In this document: piece after piece, positions 1 to 5,866 of the stretch
Layout of the letters: every line of letters begins with the position of its first letter
Position numbering within the stretch: the stretch's first letter is position 1
NCBI GenBank assembly: GCA_947365485.1
Contig: CANAXK010000102.1
Location: 1 to 6,448 of the forward strand
Length of the DNA stretch: 6,448 bases
Direction of reading: 5' to 3'
From: an uncultured bacterium
Lineage (GTDB): Bacteria > Cyanobacteriota > Vampirovibrionia > Gastranaerophilales > Gastranaerophilaceae
Made by a program: the position numbers and the translations under genes
Notes under the pieces: generated by a model
Seen by the model: only the letters and a program-made list of their open reading frames with translations
Database searches by the model: none
What the model was told of the DNA's origin: nothing

Positions 1-31
1 ACAAGTTTCGTTTAAAACAATTTCGTCTTTG

Positions 32-51
32 CTATTCTGTTGTCAAGGTGC
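32..51 (-). promoter_or_regulatory. boxA-like antitermination motif near left edge
   Basis: The minus strand reads GCACCTTGACAACAGAATAG. From memory, the boxA region of the cyanobacterial 16S-23S spacer reads GAACCTTGAAAACTGCATAG, a match at 16 of 20 positions. In cyanobacteria this element lies about 50 bases before the 23S rRNA gene. Here 31 bases remain to the edge. Related motifs also occur in 16S leaders of other bacteria, so it does not settle which rRNA follows. Confidence 0.5.
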
Positions 52-220
52 GATTATCAAATTTTCTCTTGCGAGATTAATAACACTTTTAAACTTTTGA
101 TTGCTATTTATTAAAGTTTAATCGGGTTTGATTCGTGTTGATGACTTGACTACTTTCATACTTCCTCAAGCTGTGCCTTGCACTCCATCTGCACCGGCGG
201 TTTCCTCACCGACATCTTCT

Positions 221-248
221 ATCTTAAATCATCAATTTTCATTGTCAA
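221..248 (-). promoter_or_regulatory. Possible second promoter, leftward (P2)
   Basis: The minus strand has a perfect TTGACA (248 to 243), a 16-bp spacer and TAAGAT (226 to 221), a four-of-six match to the -10 consensus. Tandem promoters are common in front of rRNA operons, so the placement makes sense, but the -10 is weak. The -10 overlaps one arm of an inverted repeat, so the same bases could instead serve RNA structure. Confidence 0.25.
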
Positions 249-297
249 CTAATTTCTTTTTTGCTATTTACATTTCGTTACAATTACGATTTAAGAT
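221..297. repeat. 10-bp perfect inverted repeat in the leader
   Basis: ATCTTAAATC at 221-230 and GATTTAAGAT at 288-297 are exact reverse complements separated by 57 bases. In a leftward transcript they would form a stem closing a long loop, as in leader or spacer processing stems of rRNA precursors. The arms are AT-rich, so chance is not excluded. Confidence 0.45.
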
Positions 298-309
298 TTT
301 CAATGTTCC
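295..309 (-). promoter_or_regulatory. Second boxA-like motif, promoter-proximal
   Basis: The minus strand reads GGAACATTGAAAATC, which shares the GAAC-n-TTGAAAA core with the spacer boxA (11 of 14 positions). It lies about 130 bases downstream of the P1 start, where a leader boxA is expected in an rRNA operon. It abuts the inverted repeat arm at 288-297. Confidence 0.35.
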
Positions 310-443
310 AACTATTTAAGTTTATTAATGTGCTATGTTTATATTTCGGCTTTACCGGTGGTGTCCGTTTGCAGGGTAAGCAAATACTGTTGGCACCTGT
401 GTAAATCACTTTCTTTACGCACCTTAGAACAGCGCGTTCCACC

Positions 444-472
444 ATTATAAAATAGAAAAATTTTAAAATCAA
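444..472 (-). promoter_or_regulatory. Strong sigma-70-type promoter, leftward (P1)
   Basis: On the minus strand the -35 is TTGATT (472 to 467), the spacer is exactly 17 bp and the -10 is a perfect TATAAT (449 to 444). Transcription would start near 437 and run off the left edge. An AT-rich stretch with TACAT repeats sits directly upstream of the -35. The strength of the match fits a stable-RNA promoter. It is divergent from the regulator gene that starts at 513. Confidence 0.7.
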
Positions 473-473
473 G

Positions 474-499
474 TACATGTTTTACATTTTTTTACATGT
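474..499. promoter_or_regulatory. Phased TACAT repeats, possible operator between divergent promoters
   Basis: TACAT occurs at 474, 483 and 493, that is every 9-10 bp on one helical face. The outer copies extend to the palindrome ACATGT (475-480 and 494-499). The block touches the -35 of the leftward promoter and covers the -35 position of the rightward promoter. A DNA-binding protein is encoded immediately to the right, so autoregulation is a reasonable but untested inference. Confidence 0.35.
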
Positions 500-505
500 T
501 ATAAT
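497..505 (+). promoter_or_regulatory. Extended -10 promoter of the regulator operon
   Basis: TG-t-TATAAT is a perfect extended -10 (TG at 497-498, TATAAT at 500-505). No good -35 is seen 17 bp upstream, which extended -10 promoters tolerate. Transcription would begin at about 512-513, on or next to the ATG at 513, giving a leaderless mRNA. Confidence 0.6.
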
Positions 506-512
506 AAATCCT

Positions 513-917
513 ATGGAAAGTTTAGCAGAATTTATTATTAAAACACGCGAAAACATTGGTTTATCAACCATCGGGCTCGCAAAAAAAACTAATATCAAAT
601 TAGAGATTATTGAGGATATTGAATCCGGAAAAGAGTTATTTCTTTCTGTTACTCAAAGGCAGCAGCTTGCAAGAGTGCTGAAATGTTCGCCGCAGGAGTT
701 AAAAAAGCATGAAAGAGAGTTTAAGTTTGAGGTTGTGTCAGAAGACACAATTGACGATTTGAAACGAAGGATATTGAACCGTGAGACAGATTTGAGATGT
801 CCTATGTGTGGGGAGCCTTTGATTACGAGGATTGCGCGCATGCATGATTTGGAGGATAACCTTGTGTTGCAGCCAAAGGCGCACTGTGTTAAGTGTATTT
901 TTCAGATAAAAGAATAG
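513..917 (+). CDS. Small XRE-like HTH regulator with C-terminal zinc ribbon
   Basis: The 134-residue product has two parts. Residues 1-62 resemble an XRE/Cro-type helix-turn-helix, with the turn around LAKKTNIKLEIIEDIESG (22-39). Residues 95-130 carry CPMCG (C96, C99) and HCVKC (H124, C125, C128), a likely zinc ribbon. A charged linker joins them. The role is probably cytoplasmic DNA-binding transcriptional control; the target is unknown. I chose ATG 513 over the in-frame ATG at 477 because the upstream one lies inside the promoter and would add an odd hydrophobic stretch. No Shine-Dalgarno precedes 513, and the -10 ends 7 bp before it, consistent with leaderless translation. The GH13 gene follows after 9 bp, so the two are probably co-transcribed. 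Domain calls are by eye; the family is not recognised by name. Confidence 0.75.
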   Translation: MESLAEFIIKTRENIGLSTIGLAKKTNIKLEIIEDIESGKELFLSVTQRQQLARVLKCSPQELKKHEREFKFEVVSEDTIDDLKRRILNRETDLRCPMCGEPLITRIARMHDLEDNLVLQPKAHCVKCIFQIKE

Positions 918-926
918 AGAGATAGC

Positions 927-2444
927 ATGAAGAAAAATTTTTCAATAACATTAGCGTTGTTATTAACACTTTCAAATATTTCGTTTGCAGGAGAAAATAA
1001 TGATTTAAGAACGCTTTTTGTAAACAACAAAGCCAGAATTTGCGGAATCAATCTCAGAACATTCAACGCCAAAGACACTAACGGAAACGGGATTATTGAT
1101 AATGGAGAAGTTAGCGGGAATTTTTTAAACGCAATTGAGAGGCTTAATGAGATTAAAGATTTAAATATTAATACTCTTCATGTGCTTCCAATAACCCCGA
1201 CAGGAAGGTTAAAGGCTTTAGGCACAGCCGGTTCTGTTTATGCGATTTCTGATTTTTGGAGCATCAACCCGCAGCTTGTGGATAAAAACTCTGGCTTATC
1301 GCCAGTGGAGCAGGCTAAAAAATTTGTTGACGAGTGTCACAAGCGTGGAATTCGTGTAATCATTGACTTGCCGAGTTGCGGGGCGTACGATTTATTTCTC
1401 ACCCATCCGGAATTATTTATCAAAGACAGCAAGCAGTGTTCTATTGTTCCAACGGATTGGACTGATGTAAGGTTATTGAACACAGGAAACAATCAAAAGC
1501 TCAATCAGGATGTGCTCGACGCGCACAAAAAATTTGTTGACATGGTTCTTAATATCGGAGCAGATGGAATACGTGCTGATGTGGCGACAATCAAGCCGTC
1601 GGAATTTTGGGTTGAGATTATAAAGTATTCAAGAGAAAAAGACCCTGAATTTATGTACCTTGCAGAGGCATCAGATTCGTGGCGTGAGCCACCTAGCAGG
1701 TATGCAGAGTTTACGCCTTATGACAAGTTATTGGAAGCGGGGTTTGACGGGTATTACGGAAGTTTCTTTGATTTAAAGGACTGGAATGCTGAAAACTTCA
1801 TGGAGCATGTTAAGTTTAACCAGAAGCTTCTTGCTTCATACAAGGAGCCAAAGAGTGTTATTTTAAGTTTCACGACCCATGACGAAGTCAGTCCGATAAT
1901 TTTGCACGGTGAGAATTTTTCGAACATGATTTCGTGGTTAAATGCAACATTACCGTTCAATCCTTATTGCATTGACGGATTCTTTACCGGTGATGATTAT
2001 TTATATCCCTGGGCAAACACAAAGGCCGTTCAAACAGAGACAGATGATGATTTTTATTTTGTTCACAGAGGAAAGTTAGACATTTTCAACTTTTCAAGAA
2101 AGCCGGGCGGGAAAAACGAGAATGTTTTAGAGAATTTCAAGCGGGCTTACGAGTTCAGGAAAAACAACGAGGATTTAATTTCCAGCGGAAGTTTTGTTGT
2201 GTTAAAATCAGACAATGAAAAAGTGTACGGATATTCAAGATGTCTAAACAAAGATGCCATCATTGTGATTGGCAATCTGGATTTTAAAAATCCACAGAAT
2301 AAGGTCACATTGAATGTTCCGGGTATCAACAAAAAAACACGGTTTGAATTTATCAACGGGCATGGTACAGTTAAAGCAGGCAGAAACAGTATTTACACTG
2401 ATTTAACAGCTGGAGAGATTAAAGTTATCAAAATTAAGAAGTAG
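927..2444 (+). CDS. Secreted alpha-amylase-family (GH13) glycoside hydrolase or transglycosidase
   Basis: The 505-residue product begins with a signal peptide (KK, hydrophobic core 7-20, likely cut after SFA at 21), with no lipobox, so it is exported. The (beta/alpha)8 barrel holds the GH13 catalytic triad: D218 (GIRAD, nucleophile), E247 (YLAEAS, acid/base) and D319 (THDE, with H318). R216 is also kept. Region I has D147 but reads DLPSCG, lacking the usual N and H of DxxxNH. Residues 50-61 form a textbook EF-hand loop (D50, N52, N54, D58, E61) inserted after the first barrel strand, suggesting bound calcium. About 420-505 is a C-terminal beta domain. It should act on alpha-glucans; hydrolysis versus transfer cannot be decided. 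Loss of the region I histidine is, from family knowledge, shared with GlgE-type enzymes, but those are cytoplasmic. A GAGAGA-type ribosome site overlaps the upstream stop. It sits between a regulator and trpS in one operon. Confidence 0.85.
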   Translation: MKKNFSITLALLLTLSNISFAGENNDLRTLFVNNKARICGINLRTFNAKDTNGNGIIDNGEVSGNFLNAIERLNEIKDLNINTLHVLPITPTGRLKALGTAGSVYAISDFWSINPQLVDKNSGLSPVEQAKKFVDECHKRGIRVIIDLPSCGAYDLFLTHPELFIKDSKQCSIVPTDWTDVRLLNTGNNQKLNQDVLDAHKKFVDMVLNIGADGIRADVATIKPSEFWVEIIKYSREKDPEFMYLAEASDSWREPPSRYAEFTPYDKLLEAGFDGYYGSFFDLKDWNAENFMEHVKFNQKLLASYKEPKSVILSFTTHDEVSPIILHGENFSNMISWLNATLPFNPYCIDGFFTGDDYLYPWANTKAVQTETDDDFYFVHRGKLDIFNFSRKPGGKNENVLENFKRAYEFRKNNEDLISSGSFVVLKSDNEKVYGYSRCLNKDAIIVIGNLDFKNPQNKVTLNVPGINKKTRFEFINGHGTVKAGRNSIYTDLTAGEIKVIKIKK

Positions 2445-2462
2445 CGAAAGGAGATTTGCATA

Positions 2463-3467
2463 ATGCAGGATAAAATAGTATTCACGGGGATGCGTCCCAC
2501 AGGAAAGCTTCATTTGGGGCACTATCTGGGTGTTATAGAAAACATGGTTAAGCTCCAGAACGAATACAAATGCTATTTTTTCATTGCTGACTGGCATGCA
2601 CTCACTACAAAATACGATAAGACAGAAAACTTAAGACAAGATGTAATTGATGTGGCAGCAGATTGGCTTGCAAGCGGGGTTGATCCTGAAAAAGCCACTA
2701 TTTATGTTCAATCACTTATTCCTGAGACAGCAGAATTGCACATATATTTAAGCATGATTACTCCGCAAAACTGGGTTGAGCGTGACCCGACCCTGAAGGA
2801 CATGGCAAAAATTCTCAAATCAAAAGAAGGGATTGCCTCTCAAATAAATTACGGGTTGATGGGGTATCCGGTTTTAATGACTGCTGATATTCTTACTTTC
2901 AACGCTGATTTTGTGCCGGTAGGTATTGACCAGGTTGCGCATGTTGAGTTAACAAGAGACATTGCAAGAAGGTTCAACAACATTTATAACACGGATTTCT
3001 TCAAGGAAACCCAGCCGCTTTTGAACAACTGTTCATTGATTTGCGGGCTTGACGGCAACAAGATGGGAAAATCTTTTAACAACGACATAAAGATTGCTGA
3101 CACCGCAGAAGTGACAGCAAAGAAAGTAATGTCTGCAATCACTGACAGGAGCCGCATGAGAAAAGATGACCCTGGTCATCCTGATGAGTGTGAAGTTGCG
3201 TACAAATACTGGAAAATTTTTGGCACCGAAGCAGAGGTTGAGACAGTAAGGTGCGAATGCGAAAAAGGATTACGCGGCTGTGCGGATTGCAAGCGTCAGC
3301 TCGGTGCAAAGATTAACGAAAAATTTGCAGAGATTCGGGAAAGGCGTAAGTATTACGAAGCGCATCCAGAAGTTGTTGAAAAGATACTGCGCGAGGGTTC
3401 TGAAAAAGCAAGGGGCGAGGCACAAAAAGTGTTGAAAGAGGTTCGGAATCTGGTTAAAATGTTTTAA
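2463..3467 (+). CDS. trpS: Tryptophanyl-tRNA synthetase
   Basis: This class I synthetase charges tRNA-Trp with tryptophan in the cytoplasm. The 334-residue length is normal for bacterial TrpRS. The HIGH-type signature is HLGH (17-20) within PTGKLHLGH, and the KMSKS loop is KMGKS (200-204). Other family hallmarks include GYPVLMTADIL (134-144) and VPVGIDQVAH (151-160). Cysteines C243, C266, C273 and C276 fit the spacing C-x22-C-x6-C-x2-C, which matches the [4Fe-4S] site described for Thermotoga maritima TrpRS; C264 is an extra nearby cysteine. A strong ribosome site AAAGGAGA (2447-2454) lies 8 bp before the ATG. The gene follows the GH13 gene by 18 bp and is probably co-transcribed with it, and a hairpin terminator follows. 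No T-box or trp leader is visible upstream. Confidence 0.97.
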   Translation: MQDKIVFTGMRPTGKLHLGHYLGVIENMVKLQNEYKCYFFIADWHALTTKYDKTENLRQDVIDVAADWLASGVDPEKATIYVQSLIPETAELHIYLSMITPQNWVERDPTLKDMAKILKSKEGIASQINYGLMGYPVLMTADILTFNADFVPVGIDQVAHVELTRDIARRFNNIYNTDFFKETQPLLNNCSLICGLDGNKMGKSFNNDIKIADTAEVTAKKVMSAITDRSRMRKDDPGHPDECEVAYKYWKIFGTEAEVETVRCECEKGLRGCADCKRQLGAKINEKFAEIRERRKYYEAHPEVVEKILREGSEKARGEAQKVLKEVRNLVKMF

Positions 3468-3480
3468 GTCAAAGAAAAAA

Positions 3481-3505
3481 GGGCGCTTGATTTCATCAAG
3501 CGCCC
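3481..3505. terminator. Bidirectional intrinsic terminator shared by trpS and the GNAT gene
   Basis: A perfect 11-bp stem (GGGCGCTTGAT, 3481-3491, with its complement at 3495-3505) closes a 3-base loop. A6 precedes it and T5 follows, so it can terminate transcription from both strands. The stop codon and last two sense codons of the minus-strand GNAT gene lie within the stem. It ends the plus-strand operon 13 bp after the trpS stop. Confidence 0.92.
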
Positions 3506-3978
3506 TTTTTATATTCCATTATATAATCATCCATCAAAAATCCGAACCCGATATCAGTCACAACGCTGTCAACAATTTTGAACCCGTACTTAAAATATGC
3601 GTCAATGGTGTTTTTGTTATATTTATTTACTGTCAACTGGATTTTATCAAAACCCATATCTTTTATTTTTTCAAAAGCTTGTCTTCCCAGGCCTTTATGC
3701 CTATAATCTTTTGAAATATATAATTTAGATAAAAACAGGTAATCTTTTTTATCAGAAACACCCGCATAGCCTGCCTTTTCTCCGTCAGACATTATAAAAT
3801 AATAAGTATAATTTTCGGCTTCAATCTGGTTTTTGATAGCATTTTCTGACTGAAATTTATCCACCATATAATCAATTTGTTCGGATGATAAAATGCAAGT
3901 CCAGTATTCGTGCCAGATTTGAGAGGCAAGATTTGCAAGTTCTCTGATTTGTTGATCTTCGACTCTGACTAATTCCAT
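3496..3978 (-). CDS. GNAT-family N-acetyltransferase
   Basis: The 160-residue protein fits the GNAT fold, which moves an acetyl group from acetyl-CoA to an amine. The acetyl-CoA pyrophosphate loop is RHKGLG (Q/RxxGxG/A type), preceded by the beta4 strand LSKLYIS. The second half shows the typical LTVNKYNKNTIDAYFKYGF segment, where NxxxIxAYxKxGF is a family hallmark. The N-terminal WHEYW...LSSEQIDYMV resembles a GNAT group common in gut bacteria. The substrate is unknown; small amines or polyamines are possible, as in PaiA-like enzymes. It is convergent with trpS and divergent from the lysine-rich gene, and appears to be a single-gene transcript. A TAAAAT -10-like box (3990 to 3985) lies 6 bp before the ATG with only a distant AAGG, so it may also be leaderless, though the evidence is weak. 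Confidence 0.88.
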   Translation of the reverse strand: MELVRVEDQQIRELANLASQIWHEYWTCILSSEQIDYMVDKFQSENAIKNQIEAENYTYYFIMSDGEKAGYAGVSDKKDYLFLSKLYISKDYRHKGLGRQAFEKIKDMGFDKIQLTVNKYNKNTIDAYFKYGFKIVDSVVTDIGFGFLMDDYIMEYKKGA

Positions 3979-4048
3979 AATTAGATTTTACCTTGAATGG
4001 CAAAAAATATTTTTACGGGTTTTTAATTGATTATGAAAGGATAACAAA

Positions 4049-4603
4049 ATGACAGAAATCAGTTTTAAATCAACATTCAGAATCCCGATTACCCAGGCGG
4101 GAATCAACAATGCAAAGAAGGCAAAGCTTAGGGCACTTATAGAATCCTATCCGGAAGGGCTTATTGGAACAAGCAAGGTTGGAAACGCCCGAATTTCAAT
4201 CCCAAATTCTGAAGATGCCAATTTTATAAAAAAACTCAAAACAATCGGCTACAAGATTTTTCAGCAGTTTGAAGGTGAAAACATCAAAAAGGATGAGCTT
4301 GACGATTTTATAAAATCCAATCTTGATGATAGAGAGTTTAAGCAGTTTGGGAAGCAGAAAAAGGCAAAATCATCAGTAAAACCTAAAAAGAATTTTGCCA
4401 CATACAAAAAAGATGAAATCAAGTCCCACGAGGAGCCGGCAGCTGCAGGGGTGCACAAGCAAACAGTATTTGTAAACAAAGAAAAGAACAAATCCAAGCA
4501 GCAAAACGAAATCAGGCAATCTGAGAGTTACAAGGACATTGTTGCCAGATATGGAGAAGAAGCAGCAGAGGCGATATTCTTCTTTTCAAGAAAAAAGAAA
4601 TAA
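4049..4603 (+). CDS. Lysine-rich protein of unknown function
   Basis: I do not recognise a named family. The 184-residue product has no signal peptide or membrane segment. Residues 1-75 look folded: a short strand (FKSTFRIPI), a basic helix (AGINNAKKAKLRALIESY), then a strand-turn-strand piece ending in KTIGYKIFQ. About 76-100 is an acidic helical stretch (KDELDDFIKSNLDDREF). Residues 101-157 are rich in K, Q, N and S and are probably disordered. A final helix (158-178) ends in FFFSRKKK. The strong net positive charge suggests nucleic acid or ribosome contact, but that is inference only. The FKSTFRIP opening seems similar to orphan proteins of Gastranaerophilales, from memory and unchecked. 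GAAAGGA (4035-4041) gives a good ribosome site 7 bp before the ATG. It stands alone, 70 bp from the divergent GNAT gene. Confidence 0.8.
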   Translation: MTEISFKSTFRIPITQAGINNAKKAKLRALIESYPEGLIGTSKVGNARISIPNSEDANFIKKLKTIGYKIFQQFEGENIKKDELDDFIKSNLDDREFKQFGKQKKAKSSVKPKKNFATYKKDEIKSHEEPAAAGVHKQTVFVNKEKNKSKQQNEIRQSESYKDIVARYGEEAAEAIFFFSRKKK

Positions 4604-4621
4604 TTTTTTTACGCGCATAAA

Positions 4622-4651
4622 AAAACACCGTTAGGAATCTAACGGTGTTTT
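4622..4651. terminator. Intrinsic terminator, mainly for the oadAB operon, likely bidirectional
   Basis: A 13-bp stem (AAAACACCGTTAG, 4622-4634, with its complement at 4639-4651) closes the 4-base loop GAAT. On the minus strand it is followed by a run of seven T, 21 bp after the oadB stop, so it should terminate that operon well. On the plus strand the T run is only four bases and partly paired, so it is weaker for the lysine-rich gene. Confidence 0.88.
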
Positions 4652-4672
4652 CATAATATTTATCCCGAAACC

Positions 4673-5848
4673 TTAGCCGCAAAGAGCAAGCAATACGCCA
4701 GCTGCTACAGCAGAGCCAATAACACCTGCAACGTTAGGTCCCATTGCGTGCATCAACAAGAAGTTTTGAGGGTTAGCCTCTAAGCCGACCTTGTTAGCAA
4801 CACGTGCAGCCATCGGAACAGCTGAAACACCAGCCGCACCAATAAGCGGGTTGATTTTTGTTTTAGAGAACATGTTCATGATGTGTGCCATTATTACACC
4901 AGCAGCAGTTGCCACTGAGAATGCAATAATACCAAGAATCAAGATAAACAATGTTTGTACTGTTAAGAATTGGTCAGCTGAAAGTTTTGAACCTACTGAC
5001 AAGCCTAAGAATATTGTAACAATATTGATTAGAGCATTTTGCATAGTGTCAGAAAGTCTGTCAACAACACCGCATTCTTTACATAAATTACCAAATGTCA
5101 ATGCACCTAAAAGAGGGCAAGCATCAGGTAAAAAGATTGCACAAAGAATCAAAATAACAAGAGGGAAAACAATTTTTTCTCTTTTTGAAACTTCTCTTAA
5201 TTGTGTCATCTGAATTTCTCTTTGCTTCTTTGTTGTCAAAGCTTTCATAATAGGCGGTTGGATTACAGGAACAAGAGCCATATATGAATAAGCTGCAACA
5301 GCAATTGCGCCTAAAAGTTCTGGAGCGAGTTTTGATGTAACAAAGATTGATGTAGGACCGTCAGCACCACCGATAATACCGATTGCACCTGATTGCGGAA
5401 GCGTGAATCCAAATATACATAACGCCATCAATAACGCACCAAATATACCGAATTGTGCAGCACCGCCTAAAAGTGCAGTTTTAGGGTTAGCAATCAAAGG
5501 ACCGAAGTCTGTCATGGCACCTACGCCCATGAAAATAATCAAAGGGAATAAGCCCTGGTGAATACCTGCTTCGTAGATAATTCCCAAGAATCCGTGAGGT
5601 CCTGCAATATCGCATACAGGAATATTTGATAGCAATCCACCGAATGCAATCGGAACAAGAAGCAACGGTTCAAACTGTTTCTTAATCCCAAGCCACAACA
5701 AGAACAAGCATATAAGAATCATCATCCATTGTCCATGCATATGAAGGATTTGTTCAAACCCGTTTGTTATATTCGGGTCAGCAGGGAGAACAAAATTTAC
5801 AATCCCTGTCGAATTCCATAGGTTCATTAAACCTTCTTGAATATTCAT
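4673..5848 (-). CDS. oadB: Na+-translocating decarboxylase beta subunit (OadB/MmdB/GcdB family)
   Basis: This is the integral membrane subunit that decarboxylates carboxybiotin and exports Na+. The 391 residues form many hydrophobic segments (about 41-55, 61-75, 97-112, 124-150, 176-200, 226-240, 271-287, 297-322, 365-389). Family signatures are [10 protein letters not shown] (108-117), [12 protein letters not shown] (157-168) and [18 protein letters not shown] (333-350). Residues known to matter in Klebsiella OadB (D203, N373, G377, S382, R389) all map here with a constant offset of 40: D163, N333, G337, S342, R349. The pump residues are therefore intact. AAAGGGGG lies 9 bp before the ATG, and the gene starts 18 bp after the biotin-carrying subunit, so they are one operon. 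The beta family alone cannot distinguish oxaloacetate from methylmalonyl- or glutaconyl-CoA systems; the fused biotin domain next door favours oxaloacetate. A terminator follows; no gamma subunit lies downstream. Confidence 0.95.
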   Translation of the reverse strand: MNIQEGLMNLWNSTGIVNFVLPADPNITNGFEQILHMHGQWMMILICLFLLWLGIKKQFEPLLLVPIAFGGLLSNIPVCDIAGPHGFLGIIYEAGIHQGLFPLIIFMGVGAMTDFGPLIANPKTALLGGAAQFGIFGALLMALCIFGFTLPQSGAIGIIGGADGPTSIFVTSKLAPELLGAIAVAAYSYMALVPVIQPPIMKALTTKKQREIQMTQLREVSKREKIVFPLVILILCAIFLPDACPLLGALTFGNLCKECGVVDRLSDTMQNALINIVTIFLGLSVGSKLSADQFLTVQTLFILILGIIAFSVATAAGVIMAHIMNMFSKTKINPLIGAAGVSAVPMAARVANKVGLEANPQNFLLMHAMGPNVAGVIGSAVAAGVLLALCG

Positions 5849-5866
5849 AATTTAATTCCCCCTTTA

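Larger units (their letters stand above)
1..437 (-). other. Untranslated leader of a leftward stable-RNA transcript, probably rRNA
   Basis: No credible protein gene lies here; the open frames are short, low in complexity and lack ribosome sites. Read on the minus strand it follows a near-consensus promoter. It contains two boxA-like motifs, a 10-bp inverted repeat, an 8-bp inverted repeat (90-97 with 113-120) and a GC-richer core (about 165-215) with small hairpins such as GTGC-AAG-GCAC and CGGT-GAGGAA-ACCG. This mix is typical of rRNA operon leaders or the 16S-23S spacer, where boxA recruits antitermination factors. The mature RNA would begin beyond position 1. I infer rRNA from the boxA resemblance alone; no mature rRNA sequence is inside the window. 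An unrelated long 5' leader or an unknown ncRNA remains possible. Confidence 0.5.

Noticed and set aside
1..60. CRISPR repeat or tracr-like sequence suggested by GTTTAAAAC near the left edge
   Set aside because: There is no repeated unit with regular spacing, and the surrounding bases fit the boxA-like rRNA leader better.
101..270. Direct repeat TTGCTATTTA (101-110 and 261-270), with TTGCTATT also at 30-36 region
   Set aside because: It is short and AT-rich in an AT-rich leader; there is no regular spacing or flanking mobile element signature. It could still matter for RNA structure.
128..319. 63-codon open frame on the plus strand
   Set aside because: No ribosome site; it runs antisense to the leader-like region, has no family look, and its Pro/Ser-rich part is the complement of the structured GC-richer island.
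284..478. 64-codon open frame on the minus strand
   Set aside because: Its proposed start lies upstream of the -35/-10 of the leftward promoter, so the transcript would not contain it. No ribosome site supports a shorter start.
477..512. Upstream ATG 477 as start of the HTH regulator
   Set aside because: The 12 extra codons overlap the promoter, add a hydrophobic stretch unlike an XRE N-terminus, and no ribosome site precedes them.
927..2444. GH13 gene as an inactive pseudo-enzyme because region I is degenerate
   Set aside because: The frame is intact, the signal peptide is clear, and D218, E247 and D319 are all present, so catalysis is plausible.
4791..5213. 140-codon open frame on the plus strand inside oadB
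   Set aside because: It is antisense to a strongly supported membrane protein with all family motifs, and has no ribosome site or recognisable domain.
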